A DNA stretch of 39,412 bases, from the NCBI GenBank assembly GCA_903927965.1, contig CAIYPA010000047.1, forward strand, positions 1-39,412, in the 5' to 3' direction. The stretch comes from an uncultured Bacteroidia bacterium. GTDB taxonomy: Bacteria; Bacteroidota; Bacteroidia; Bacteroidales; Prolixibacteraceae. The notes beneath the pieces are model-generated. The model worked only from the letters and a program-made list of their open reading frames with translations, ran no database searches and had not been told where the DNA came from. This document shows, one piece after another, positions 25,982 to 36,800 of the stretch (its first letter is position 1; each line of letters starts with the position of its first letter). The position numbers and the translations under genes were made by a program.

Positions 25982-26350
25982 ATGCGATTAATAGGAAATG
26001 TTATCTGGTTGATTTGTGGTGGGTTTTTAACATGCCTGGGATATTTATGGGGCGGTTTTTTGTTGTGCCTGACCATAATCGGGATTCCATGGGGACTTCA
26101 GGCCATGAAATTAGGGATTGCTCACCTGGCACCTTTCGGGCGCAAAGTTACACCAACAGGAGGATCTATTCCGGTTATCTCTTTTCTTTTGAACCTGATC
26201 TGGATCGTTTTTGCCGGAATCTGGATCGCTATTGCAGAACTGGTTTTAGGCCTGCTTCTTTGCATTACCATAATCGGGATACCATTTGGCCTGCAACATT
26301 TTAAACTGATGAGGCTTGCACTTTACCCTTTTGGTTACGATCTGGTTTAA
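25982..26350 (+). CDS. YccF domain-containing inner membrane protein
   Basis: The protein has 122 residues from ATG 25982 (MRLIGNVIWLICGGFLTCLG), the standard family start; an upstream in-frame ATG at 25946 would add 12 residues. Two tandem YccF repeats are visible. Each has a hydrophobic hairpin followed by the signature LTIIGIPWGLQAMKL (first) and ITIIGIPFGLQHFKL (second), with polar APFGRKV and YPFGYDL after them. About four membrane segments are predicted. The biochemical role of the family is unknown. It converges on the histidine kinase gene that ends 31 nt away. Confidence 0.92.
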   Translation: MRLIGNVIWLICGGFLTCLGYLWGGFLLCLTIIGIPWGLQAMKLGIAHLAPFGRKVTPTGGSIPVISFLLNLIWIVFAGIWIAIAELVLGLLLCITIIGIPFGLQHFKLMRLALYPFGYDLV

Positions 26351-26381
26351 AATGACCTGATAGGCAAAATATCGTAACATG

Positions 26382-29300
26382 CTATATATCAGATACTAAT
26401 ACAGGGATCGTCAAGGTAAATGTACTTCCTTTTCCTGGCTCTGAAACAACAGTTAATTCACCTTTGAGGATTTTGGCTATTTTAAGAGATATGGCCAGTC
26501 CAATACCAACCCCACCATAACTTCTTGTTACCGTATCATCAACCTGTCTGAAAAAATCGAAAATGATATCTTGTTTGTCTTTTGGGATTCCAATACCAGT
26601 ATCTTTAAAGTAATATGTAAGATAGGTTTTATTATCAAACCTGTAACCAAATTCGATTGTTCCCTCCTGGGTAAATTTTAGTGCATTTTTAAAAAGGTTT
26701 GACAATATCTGGTTGATTTTACTTCTGTCGGCTGTGATGTAATCATGCAAGCAGTTTGTATCTGGTTTATAGATCAATCTGAGTTGGTCGTTCTTTGAAG
26801 AATTTTTTATCAGTTCGTCGAATGAAGCTTTATTCTCTATAAAATGATCGACAAGGCTAAATGTTTGGTTCCTGAGTTTGATGTTTTCATTTTCAACCAA
26901 GGCCAGATCGAATACATCTTCAATTATGGAAAGCAGGTTTTTACCACTTTGATTGATAAACTTAGCATAATTTCGACTCTTCTGAAGTGTAGCATCATCC
27001 GAAAGGATCAAATCACTAAATCCAAGAATATGGTTAAGTGGAGTGCGCAACTCATGGTTCATCGTGGCGAGAAAAGCTGTTTTTAACCTGTTGCTCTCTT
27101 CTGCTTTTTCCTTTGCCGCAATTAACTCCTCACGATTTTTCCGAATTTCTGTGATATCGATGGCAACACCAATCATTGCAATTTCATGGTTATTTTCGTC
27201 CTTGATACTGGATGTCGAAAGTAAAATCGGAAATATCTGACCATTCTTGCGTTTGTTCATCATTTCTCCCCGCCACCCCCGATTGGGTAATTCCTCAAAT
27301 ATATCACGGACATGCTGGTTTTTTAACTCAACTGGACGGAAGATATTGATGTGCTGGCCAATCAGTTCATCTTCAGAATATCCATATATTTTTAACAATG
27401 AGTCGTTTACATAGATGATCAAATCCTCGCTGTTGGTGATGGTGACACCTTCACTAATGCTCTCCAACGAATGAGCCAGAAGTTTAATTTTTCTCTCTGT
27501 TGCTTTCTTTTCGCTAATGTCGCGAATAATCCCTATTGCGTACCACCCATCCGGAAATTCAAGTGCAGAAAGGGAAAGTTCGATATCGATCGCTTTTCCA
27601 TTTTTACATAGTGCTTCCAATTCAATAGTTTTCCCGATTGCATTACCCTTTCCAGTTTTTAGAAAAGATTTATAAGCTTGATTATGTGATTCATGGTAAT
27701 TTTCTGGAGCTAAAAATGAATGGAGATTTTTACCGATAACCTCCTCTCTGGAAAATCCGAAGATCTTTTCTGCGGCTGGGTTAAAGAACTGGATGTTCCC
27801 AAGCGGATCCATCATCAGAATCCCATCTTGGGCTGTCATAGTTATCGCTTTTATCCTGGCTTGTTCGGCTTTCAACAATTCTTCAGCCCTTTTGCGTTCG
27901 GTAATATCCATGATCTGCACTAGGTAATCAAAATTATTCTGCTCACCTTTCATGATAGGGGTTCCCTGAATATCGAGTGAGACTTTGCCACTTCTGGAAG
28001 TCGGATAGAGGTTCAGTTTTTTTACAAGATCAAAATCGAATTCAGTTTCATATCGGATAGGCAACCCTTTGTAAAGCAATTCTTTCAGGGCATTTGAAAT
28101 GTTAGGGTCTTCAAATAGTGAAAAGCCGCGAACAACATCGGCAGATTGGATCCCAAACAAGGCACAACAAGCCGGGTTGACATCAATAAGGCGACCTTGT
28201 TCATTGTACAATTCAATCGCAATCGGGGATTTGATGAAAATATTTTTGAAGCGTTCTTCACTGTTTTTCAATGCCTCCTGTTGTTTCCTTTGTTTTGTAA
28301 TGTCATCAAAGATCCCCAAGACCCCAATAATCTTACCTTGCTCATCGTGATAAGGAACCTTGGTAGTTTGAATCCAGTGCTCAACCCCGCCAATCACATA
28401 AGGTTCAACTATATTTTTTAATTTTCCTGTAGCCATTACGGTTTGGTCGTCAGCCCTGTAACCCTCGGCCAACGCGGCAGGGACAAACTCAAAATCAGTT
28501 TTACCAATAATTTGCTCAGGTGTAATCCCAAGGTCATTTGCATAATTGGCATTACAGGAGAGATAGACCGAATTGATGTCCTTGATAAAGATCCGTTGAG
28601 GAAGGTGTTCAACAAGACTCCGGTTCAGGATTACACTTCTTATCAGTTCCATTTCAATCTCCTTTCTCGCGGTAATGTCCTGAATGACTCCATAAACAAT
28701 CCGGTTTTCCTGATCATAAGTGGCAACCGACTGGATATCTTTAATTTCGCCTGTATCGACAGTTTTTATCTTAAATTCAAGATGATACGATTCGTTCCCA
28801 TTGATCAGGTTTTCTATGGTAGCATCAAGCAATGGTCGATATTCAGAAAGTGGAATATTTCTAATAACCTCATAATCAAATATATTACTATTTACTCCAT
28901 AAATTTTTGCTGCGCCGACAGAAGCAATCACTTTGCGGGAATCAAGATGCAATTCCCAGTTTCCCGATTTTGAAGCCAGCTCGGCCCTATTCAACCTTAA
29001 TTCATTTAACCGGAGTTCTTCCTCAGTTGTTTTACGTTCAGTAATGTCTGTTGAGATTACCTGTATCCCCAAAACCTTTTTCCCGGAATCCTGAATACGT
29101 GTATAAATTGTATGAAACCATTTCGGACCATCAGGCAGAAAAATTTGATCATCATATTCCTGAAGGATATCCAAATCAGCCGCCATTTTTATTCGGTACA
29201 GCAAATTCTCTGCATCCGGTTTTGAAAAGATATCATAAACCGACCTACCAACAAAGTCAACTGGTTTTCCGTTCTGATAATTTGCCCTTAGCTGATTGTA

Positions 29301-29918
29301 TGAAATAACAACACCTTCAGTCGTATAGTAGCCAATTCCGACTCCTGCACTTTCATAGAGTTGCCGATATCTTTGTTCACTTTCCCTAAGTGCTTCCTCA
29401 GTTTCAATACGCACTACATTTTCAGCCCTTAAATCGTTTATCAGACCGAGCATTTCGATTTGGTTTAGCTCAAGTTCAGAAGTGCGTTCGGCTACCAGTT
29501 TTTCAAGCCGTTCATGCTGAAACTGTTTTTGACTGTTTGCTGATTTAATTTTAACCATTGCATTGATCTGGGCAATCAATTCAATTTCGTCGATGGGCTT
29601 GGTAAGAATTGCCTCAGCACCAATCTCAAGTGCTTTGATACGGGTATCCCTTGTTTCCCTTGTCGCAGTAATGAAAACCACAGGAATATCCCGAACTTTG
29701 TCGATCTGTTTCAATCGATGGCAAACTTCAAAACCATCCATTCCGGGCATTACGATATCCAAAAGGATTACGTCAGGATCAATTTCAACGGCCAGTTCAA
29801 TCCCTTTCGTTCCATTCAATGCAGGGTAAAAAACCGATTCTGAAAAAGCATCCTGGATCATGGCTTTCAAAGAGATCAGGTTGTCATTATTGTCGTCAAT
29901 AGCAAGGATTTTTGACAT
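26382..29918 (-). CDS. REC-multiPAS-histidine kinase (1178 aa)
   Basis: An N-terminal receiver (about 1-125, D54 in VILLDIVMPGMDG, lysine in LTKPIDE) is followed by a short coiled coil. About six PAS/PAC units follow between residues 180 and 935, each ending in DITERK- or DISEKK-type linkers, for example YYTTEGVVISYN, IFIKDINSVYLSCN and GILMMDPLGNIQFFNPAAEK. HisKA has H955 (FLATMNHELRTPL), and HATPase_c has NALKFT, DTGIGIP and GGVGIGLAI. There is no membrane helix, so sensing is cytosolic, perhaps of haem-, flavin- or small-molecule-type ligands. The receiver at the front suggests that another kinase gates it. It is closely similar in the catalytic core to the 33880-38301 and 38384-39412 kinases. 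Confidence 0.93.
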   Translation of the reverse strand: MSKILAIDDNNDNLISLKAMIQDAFSESVFYPALNGTKGIELAVEIDPDVILLDIVMPGMDGFEVCHRLKQIDKVRDIPVVFITATRETRDTRIKALEIGAEAILTKPIDEIELIAQINAMVKIKSANSQKQFQHERLEKLVAERTSELELNQIEMLGLINDLRAENVVRIETEEALRESEQRYRQLYESAGVGIGYYTTEGVVISYNQLRANYQNGKPVDFVGRSVYDIFSKPDAENLLYRIKMAADLDILQEYDDQIFLPDGPKWFHTIYTRIQDSGKKVLGIQVISTDITERKTTEEELRLNELRLNRAELASKSGNWELHLDSRKVIASVGAAKIYGVNSNIFDYEVIRNIPLSEYRPLLDATIENLINGNESYHLEFKIKTVDTGEIKDIQSVATYDQENRIVYGVIQDITARKEIEMELIRSVILNRSLVEHLPQRIFIKDINSVYLSCNANYANDLGITPEQIIGKTDFEFVPAALAEGYRADDQTVMATGKLKNIVEPYVIGGVEHWIQTTKVPYHDEQGKIIGVLGIFDDITKQRKQQEALKNSEERFKNIFIKSPIAIELYNEQGRLIDVNPACCALFGIQSADVVRGFSLFEDPNISNALKELLYKGLPIRYETEFDFDLVKKLNLYPTSRSGKVSLDIQGTPIMKGEQNNFDYLVQIMDITERKRAEELLKAEQARIKAITMTAQDGILMMDPLGNIQFFNPAAEKIFGFSREEVIGKNLHSFLAPENYHESHNQAYKSFLKTGKGNAIGKTIELEALCKNGKAIDIELSLSALEFPDGWYAIGIIRDISEKKATERKIKLLAHSLESISEGVTITNSEDLIIYVNDSLLKIYGYSEDELIGQHINIFRPVELKNQHVRDIFEELPNRGWRGEMMNKRKNGQIFPILLSTSSIKDENNHEIAMIGVAIDITEIRKNREELIAAKEKAEESNRLKTAFLATMNHELRTPLNHILGFSDLILSDDATLQKSRNYAKFINQSGKNLLSIIEDVFDLALVENENIKLRNQTFSLVDHFIENKASFDELIKNSSKNDQLRLIYKPDTNCLHDYITADRSKINQILSNLFKNALKFTQEGTIEFGYRFDNKTYLTYYFKDTGIGIPKDKQDIIFDFFRQVDDTVTRSYGGVGIGLAISLKIAKILKGELTVVSEPGKGSTFTLTIPVLVSDI

Positions 29919-30011
29919 TCACTTTATTGTAATAAATTCTTAATATTTAATTTTGAAATTACTGATTTCTTTGGAATCCTGCATATGAAAACCACATTTT
30001 TTTTGCATTAA

Positions 30012-32993
30012 TTACCTTATAGTTGGAATGTACTTCTGAATTGTTTTCTCGAATAGTTCATGGTCAATCGGTTTGGCAATATAACCATCAAAACCACAGG
30101 CTAAAAAATTTTCACGCTCACCCTTCATCACACTTGCTGTGACAGCAATAACAGGAATATGCTGTAGTGCCTGTTCTTTTCGCAACAAATTTAACAATTC
30201 GGTTCCACTCAATTCAGGCAGGGCAATGTCAAGCAAGATCAATTCAGGCTGATGCAATTGTGCCATTTCGAATCCTTTCCGACCATCTTCAGCTTCTAAA
30301 ACTACACAACGATCTTCTATCAAAGCCTTAATTGTCAGTATATTATCTGGATTATCCTCAACCACCAATATTTTAGGAACCGATTTACTGCCCGGTTTGA
30401 CTACTTCCTGTAATTTAGGCTTATCCACTTTTGAACCTCCCTGCAACATGGCAGCGATTTCATTAAGTAACTGGTCCTTATTGATATTACCTTTACGGAT
30501 CAATTGGTGGATGCCATTGTGCTTTAGAAATGACAGCTCCTCTTTTGTGACGAATTTTGCAGTCAGGATGATAACGGGAAGATATTCAGTCTTCTTTTCC
30601 TCCCTGATACGTTTCAATACCTCAAAACCGTCAACACCTGGCATCATCAAATCAAGGATCATCGCATCAGGGATTTGCCTGGCAATTTGTTCAAGGGCTT
30701 GCTGTCCATTGTGGGCCACCAAAATCCGATAACCCTGTAATTCAAGGATATCCTTCATTTGAATAATGCTGGCATCGTTATCTTCCACCAACAAAATGGT
30801 CTTGCTACGGTTTTCGGCGAAACCCTGAATATGAATGGGTTTACTAAAATGTTTCCACATATCTGGACTGGTCAATTCGGATTTTAATTGTATTTTCGGG
30901 AAGTGCACAGGAAGGGTCAGTCTGAATTTGGATCCCCTATCCGGGGTACTTTCAACAGTGATGTCCCCACCCAGCAAATCGGCATATTTTTTGGCAATAG
31001 CCAGTCCAAGTCCTGTGCCACCAAATTTCCGGCTATTGCTGCCATCGGCCTGTGTGAATTCGTTGAAAATATAAGGCATTGAATTAGAGCTAATTCCAAT
31101 ACCTGTATCACTTACCAAAATTGAGATGGAACCGTCAATGTGCGAAACCTGTATTTCAACACTCCCCTCCTCGGTGAATTTGACAGCATTTGAGATTATA
31201 TTCTGGAGAATGTGGCGGATTTTCTCATAATCACTTTCGATCACAGGTAGGATACCTTCAACTTGAAAATTAATTACTATGCTCTTTTGTTTGGCGATTG
31301 GTTCGATCGACTCAAAAACCTCCTGTATTAATTCGCTGATATCGAACCTATTGATTTCGACAACTTCACGACCGGCTTCAATACGTGAAAGATCCAAGAT
31401 ATCATTGATCAGTAGAAGTAGTTGTTTCCCATTGCGTTCAATGACTTCCAGATAACTGTACTCCTCTGGCGCAATTTTGCCTTCGAGGCGACGGTTAAGC
31501 ACACCCGAAAGTGCGATAACCGAGTTTAAAGGGGTACGCAATTCGTGGCTCATGCTCGACAAAAAACTTGTTTTCATTTTGTTCGCATCGTCAAGTTGCC
31601 GCTTCTGCATCTCAAGTTCGGTATTTTGTTCGGCCAATTCACTTGAATGAACAGAAAGTTCATTTTTCTGCACTTCCAGCTCATTGTTCTGAATTTCCAA
31701 CTGTTTTGAAAATGCGATAACTTTCTGCCAGGTAAGTATTCCGTCCATTCTGGCGGATAGCATACTTTGAATTTTATCGAGCAGTGGCAAGCTGTTTACA
31801 GCGAAAAGCTTTATAGTTGCAAGTGAAATTACAGCAACTACCTCATTACCTACAATAATTGGAATTGTTAAAATTCCGCGGGGCGCAAATTGTCCGCTGA
31901 CCGTCGAAAATTTTAATTGTGTCTCCTCGGGTATCGACGTGATGTTTTGAATTTTCCGGGTGGCAAGGGCGGGGCCAAATTCTCCTTCAAAACTAGTTGC
32001 CGAAAAAGGTTTACAACCCTCTTCGTCCAATCCGATGCCAACAAATTTTTCGAAGCTGGTTTTTGCGTCGTTAAGCAGGTAAAGGGCACCCAACTGTGAA
32101 CCTGTGTATTCAAGTAATTTGCTGATTAAGATGTGGCAGAAACTGTTGGCATCATTTTCGTTCAGCATAACTTCGGCAAGTTCCGCCGACTGTCTGTTAA
32201 GGGTCAACTCTGTTTCGATTGTATCGGCCAGATCGTTGAATGCGACAGATAATACGCCAAATTCATTGTTGATAAGATAATTGCAGCGTGCTTGGATCTT
32301 ACCGTCCCTAAAACGCCTGGTTGCATTCGAAATTTGCTTTAGGGGACGACGGATATTCCGAATAAGATAGATGACGATCAGCACCGAAAAACCAAAAATT
32401 ATCAGAACAAACGTGACCATCTGCCACCTAAGGGTTTGAACAAGCACAATTGAATTTTGATAAAGTTCATCGCCCTTTGATTTTGCAAAATCATCAATCT
32501 TCATTATCGATTTTAACAAAAATTCCGGTCTTCCATTATAATCATCAGATAATTGCAGCTTATGTACTGTTTCTTCATTTATTACGTTAGCATTGAGAAC
32601 CTTCAGGTCTTCCAGTTTAGCAAACCATAGTTCAAAAGCGTTGGATGCTTCCTCAATATCTTGTTTTGGTCCCAGATAACGATCTCTTAAAACAGCAAAT
32701 TGTTGTTCTGAACTGCTATGAAAGGTTTCAATATTCCTGATTGACCTTTCCCTGCCTACTTCTCCATCAGCATGAAGAAAATTTGAGAGTTCAAGGCGCA
32801 TTGAAAGGATATCATTGTTTAATTGCCCAATCGCCCTTCTAACCTGAAGCGGGTGCTGGTAAAGGTCGTTCGTTTGTTGTGCGATCATATCCGATTGTCG
32901 TAATGAAAGGACACCAAGCAGGACGATCAGCAACAAAATTATCCCAAACCCAATCTTAAGTTGGGAACCTATTTTAATGGCTTTTATTTTCAT
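30012..32993 (-). CDS. Membrane hybrid kinase 4HB-HAMP-GAF-HisKA-HATPase-REC-REC
   Basis: The protein has 993 residues. TM1 (IKIGFGIILLLIVLLGVLSL region), a helical periplasmic sensor of about 160 residues of the MCP four-helix-bundle type, TM2 (MVTFVLIIFGFSVLIVIYLI) and HAMP (IRRPLKQISNATRRF) make up the input. A GAF domain (about 280-425, LLEYTGSQLGALYLL) follows, then a coiled coil, HisKA with H483 (SSMSHELRTPLNSV) and HATPase_c (SNAVKFT, DTGIGIS, GGTGLGLAI). Two receivers follow, D781 (LDLMMPGVDG) and D922 (LLDIALPELSG). The first receiver has LIRKGN in place of the usual KP turn. It overlaps the upstream CheR-like gene by 20 nt, so the two are translationally coupled. Confidence 0.93.
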   Translation of the reverse strand: MKIKAIKIGSQLKIGFGIILLLIVLLGVLSLRQSDMIAQQTNDLYQHPLQVRRAIGQLNNDILSMRLELSNFLHADGEVGRERSIRNIETFHSSSEQQFAVLRDRYLGPKQDIEEASNAFELWFAKLEDLKVLNANVINEETVHKLQLSDDYNGRPEFLLKSIMKIDDFAKSKGDELYQNSIVLVQTLRWQMVTFVLIIFGFSVLIVIYLIRNIRRPLKQISNATRRFRDGKIQARCNYLINNEFGVLSVAFNDLADTIETELTLNRQSAELAEVMLNENDANSFCHILISKLLEYTGSQLGALYLLNDAKTSFEKFVGIGLDEEGCKPFSATSFEGEFGPALATRKIQNITSIPEETQLKFSTVSGQFAPRGILTIPIIVGNEVVAVISLATIKLFAVNSLPLLDKIQSMLSARMDGILTWQKVIAFSKQLEIQNNELEVQKNELSVHSSELAEQNTELEMQKRQLDDANKMKTSFLSSMSHELRTPLNSVIALSGVLNRRLEGKIAPEEYSYLEVIERNGKQLLLLINDILDLSRIEAGREVVEINRFDISELIQEVFESIEPIAKQKSIVINFQVEGILPVIESDYEKIRHILQNIISNAVKFTEEGSVEIQVSHIDGSISILVSDTGIGISSNSMPYIFNEFTQADGSNSRKFGGTGLGLAIAKKYADLLGGDITVESTPDRGSKFRLTLPVHFPKIQLKSELTSPDMWKHFSKPIHIQGFAENRSKTILLVEDNDASIIQMKDILELQGYRILVAHNGQQALEQIARQIPDAMILDLMMPGVDGFEVLKRIREEKKTEYLPVIILTAKFVTKEELSFLKHNGIHQLIRKGNINKDQLLNEIAAMLQGGSKVDKPKLQEVVKPGSKSVPKILVVEDNPDNILTIKALIEDRCVVLEAEDGRKGFEMAQLHQPELILLDIALPELSGTELLNLLRKEQALQHIPVIAVTASVMKGERENFLACGFDGYIAKPIDHELFEKTIQKYIPTIR

Positions 32994-33846
32994 ATGGTTT
33001 AAAATTTCTGAATATTCCCGAAGAAAAAAACTCCTCAGTATAATTGTTTTCCTTTACGATTTCCCTCTCTGCCTCACCTGTAATCAACCAGGCATTTGAG
33101 TTCAGGCAATTCCCAATTTTGGCCAGCATACGATACCTATATTCCGGTTTATAATAAAAAAGGACATTACTGCAAATTATCATGTCGAAATTCCCATAAA
33201 TGCTGGCTTGTGGGCAAGCACCTTCCTCTGACGCCAGGTCAAACACTGAAAAATCAATATATTGCTTCAAATCAGAAGATATTGCATAGGCCTCAAAATG
33301 ACCATAATATTCCATCTGATTTACCCTTGTAAAATAGGTATTCAGCCGGTTTATATTGACTTTACCCAAAGAAGAGACCTGATAAATGCCTTTTTTTGCA
33401 ATCTCAAGTTCAGATTGGTTAATATCGGTGGCAAAAATCCGGCACGATAAATCAAGATGATGGATCCGGATCAGTTCGTCAATCAGAATAGCGATGCTGT
33501 AAGGTTCCTGACCTGAGGCACAGGCTGCCGACCAGATGCGTATTTCCTTTTGTTTTTCCTTTCTTTTTTTTTCGATAAGTGACGGAAGCACAATTTGCTC
33601 AAGATAGGCAAAAGTAAGGGTGTTACGAAAAAACTCGCTAAATGTATTGTTAAGGGAATTTACTAGGGAATGTGTCTCTTCTTTGTTGGATTTCAATAAA
33701 TTACAATATCCATTAAGGGAATTGGACGAAGTTTTTGACATTCGGTTTTGAACACATTTCATAAAAAAAGCCTCTTCAAAACCATTGGTGTCAATTCCAT
33801 TAAATTGGAACAATAAATCTCTGATAACAGCTACCCCGTTGTTCAT
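32974..33846 (-). CDS. CheR-type protein-glutamate methyltransferase
   Basis: The protein has 290 residues. It has an N-terminal helical CheR_N domain and a SAM-dependent methyltransferase domain. The SAM motif is IRIWSAACASGQEPYSIAIL, then CRIFATDINQSELEIAKKG and FDMIICSNVLFYY. These are close to the canonical WSAACSTGEEPYS, FATDI and CRNVLIYF. CheR methylates glutamates on chemoreceptors using S-adenosylmethionine. No CheB, CheA, CheW or complete chemoreceptor gene is visible. It lies 33 nt after a PAS kinase gene and overlaps the 4HB-HAMP kinase by 20 nt, implying that a kinase or its helical linker is the substrate or partner. That role is inferred from context. Confidence 0.92.
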   Translation of the reverse strand: MNNGVAVIRDLLFQFNGIDTNGFEEAFFMKCVQNRMSKTSSNSLNGYCNLLKSNKEETHSLVNSLNNTFSEFFRNTLTFAYLEQIVLPSLIEKKRKEKQKEIRIWSAACASGQEPYSIAILIDELIRIHHLDLSCRIFATDINQSELEIAKKGIYQVSSLGKVNINRLNTYFTRVNQMEYYGHFEAYAISSDLKQYIDFSVFDLASEEGACPQASIYGNFDMIICSNVLFYYKPEYRYRMLAKIGNCLNSNAWLITGEAEREIVKENNYTEEFFSSGIFRNFKPYENKSH

Positions 33847-33879
33847 AAAAACCGATAGTATTACGTAATTATCATATAT

Positions 33880-36800
33880 TCAATACTTTATATCAGGTGA
33901 TATATCTGATAGTTCAACAGGGACTTTTAAATAGAAAGTACTTCCCACGTTCGGTTCTGAAACAACAGTAAGCTCCCCATTGAGGATTTTTGCTATTTTT
34001 TGTGAAATGGCCAAACCAATACCTATTCCACCATGGACCCTTTTGATATCATCGTCACCTTGTCTGAAGAAATCGAAAATGATGCTTTGCTTCTCCTTTG
34101 AAATGCCAATACCTGTGTCGGTTACAAAAAATATCATATTCGAATCATTATCAATTTTATAACCAAATTCAATTGTTCCCTTTTCAGTAAATTTGACGGC
34201 ATTTTTAAAGAGGTTCGTAAGTACCTGATTGATTTTACTCCGGTCGGTTGTTACATATCCCGAAAGCCAGTGGGTTTCGGGTTTGAAAACAAGCTGAATT
34301 TGTTCGTGTTTGGACGAAGCCCTAAGAATGTTGTCAAACGAGGCTTTACATTCCATAAAATGGTCGATGATACTGAAAGTGTGGCTGCGGATCCTGACAT
34401 TAGCCTGTTCAAAAAGTGCCAGGTCAAAAATATCTTCAATAATTGAAAGCAGGCTTAGGCCACTTGAATGGATACCTTGGGCAAAAATGGAATTCTCATC
34501 GGGAGAAACATCCGACATGATGAGTTCGCTAAAACCAATGATGTGATGCAGAGGTGTCCGAAGCTCGTGGTTCATTGTGGCCAGAAATGCCGATTTTAAC
34601 CGATTGCTCTCTTCCGCATTGTCTTTTGCAGCAATCAATTGATTGAGCATCAACTTTTTCTCCGAAATATCGTCCATAATAAGGATATAATTGCTAATCG
34701 CCCCGTTTGCATCAATCAATGGCGATATCGTAACATCTTCCCAATAGGTAACCTTGTCTTTCCTTCGATTTAAAAATTCGCCCTTCCAGACCTTTCCGTT
34801 CAGCAAGTTCTCCCACATTCTTTGAAATTCCTCCTCCACTTTGTGCGAATGATTGAAAATCCGGGGAGGTTTGTTCACTACTTCATCCAATGAATATTGG
34901 GTCAAGGTTGTAAAGGCAGCATTTACAAATTCGATTTTTCCATTGGCATCGGTTATAATCGTCGATACAGGACTCTGTTCAATAGCCTTACTAAGCTTCC
35001 TGATTAGTGTCTGGTCATTTTTTTGACCTGTGATATCCATCTTTACAGCCAGAAAATTGGTAATCTGACCACGTTCGTCTTTTATCGGGGAAATGGATAC
35101 TTCCTCAAAATATTCTTCCCCATTCTTCTTTCTATTTTTAAATTCACCATGCCACTCCTTGCCCTGAAGGATGGTCTGCCATAAAATAGTATATTCGGAG
35201 GACGGTGTATAACCCGATTTTAATATATTAGGATTTTTGCCCAGGACCTCATCGTACGAATATCCTGTCTGTTGGGTAAAATTCTGATTGACATACTCGA
35301 TATGGCCTGAAGTATCTGTTATTATAATACTGGCTGGATTTTGCTCCACTGCACGTGAAAGGCTCCTCAATTTCTCATCTACCTTCCGGCGTTCTGAAAC
35401 ATCGCGCAAAATCCCTTCATGGAAAATTATATTTCCCTGATCATCATAGATATACCATCCATGGTCTTCGACCCATATTTCGGATCCATCTTTTCTTTTC
35501 AATTTATAAACTTCGATTCCCTGGCCAATTTCTTCCAGGATGTCGCTGTCCCGTTCCTCCGGTTCAAAATACAATTCCTTCCTAATATCAATCGACATAA
35601 GGTCAGCTTTGCTCTCGTAACCAAATAGGTTTACCATTGCGGAATTTATGGAAACGAACTTTCCTGCGGGAGTGGATTTATAAACACCATCAGGCATTCT
35701 TTCGACCAGATTCCGGTATAACTCCTCGCTCGATTTTAAGGCATCTTCGATCAACTTTCGTTCAGTAATATCATAACCTATACCCACCAACCCCTGAACC
35801 TTACCGTTATCGTCAAACAACGGAAATTTGGAATTAAGTTGCCAGTGTTGCTTCCCCGAAGAATCGAACAAAGTGCCCTGCTGATTGATCAAAGGAGTAC
35901 CTGTCTGGATTACAGTTAAATCCTCCTTATATCCACGGATCCCATCTTCACCGGCAAACAATTCGATGTCTGTTTTTCCCATAATTTCAGATTCGGAAGT
36001 ACGGCCCATATGGGAAAGGTCCGACTTATTGGCAACAATTTTTCTTCCATTAATATCCTTTACATAGACTGTATTCGGCAAATTATCGATCAAAGTCCTG
36101 AGCAATGTCCTTTCCCGCCGTATCTCTTCTTCTGCCAATCGGCGGGCAGTAATATCAATGTACGAAGAGAGAAGGTGATGTACCGACCCATCGGGGTTAC
36201 GTTCACAAACAACCGAAAGTGTGCTGTATAAAATTGACCCGTCCTTCCTTACAAAACGCTTGTCCATCTCATATCCATTCAACTTACCGTTGATCATTTC
36301 ATTAAACAAGGCTATGTTCCGTTCTATATCACCAGGATGAGTTACTAAGATCCAGGTTAGCTGAAGGAGTTCCTCTTTGGAATAACCCAGCATCTGGCAC
36401 AAGCTCTGATTGACTTCAAGCCATTTCTTGTTGGGCAGGGTCACGCTCATCCCGACTGAACAATTCTCAAAATAATTCTGAAATGCCATTCTGCTTTTTA
36501 ACAGGGCCATCTCCGCCTCACGTCGTTCCAGTTCACCTGCGGCCCTTATGGACACCAGATTAAGTACCGATTCGACCATAGACACATTTTCGATCGGTTG
36601 TTTGCCGATTAAAGCTATAATGCCCAAGGGTTTGCCCGATGAACTCCACAATGTCGCCCCGGCATAGCTATCGGCATTGATTTCCCTGAGGTAGGTGTCA
36701 TCCGGAAACAAATCCGCCACATCACTTTCAAAACAAACAACCGATTTACCCAGAGCTTCGCCACAAGGTGTACCCTCTATTTTATACGACATATTATCGA

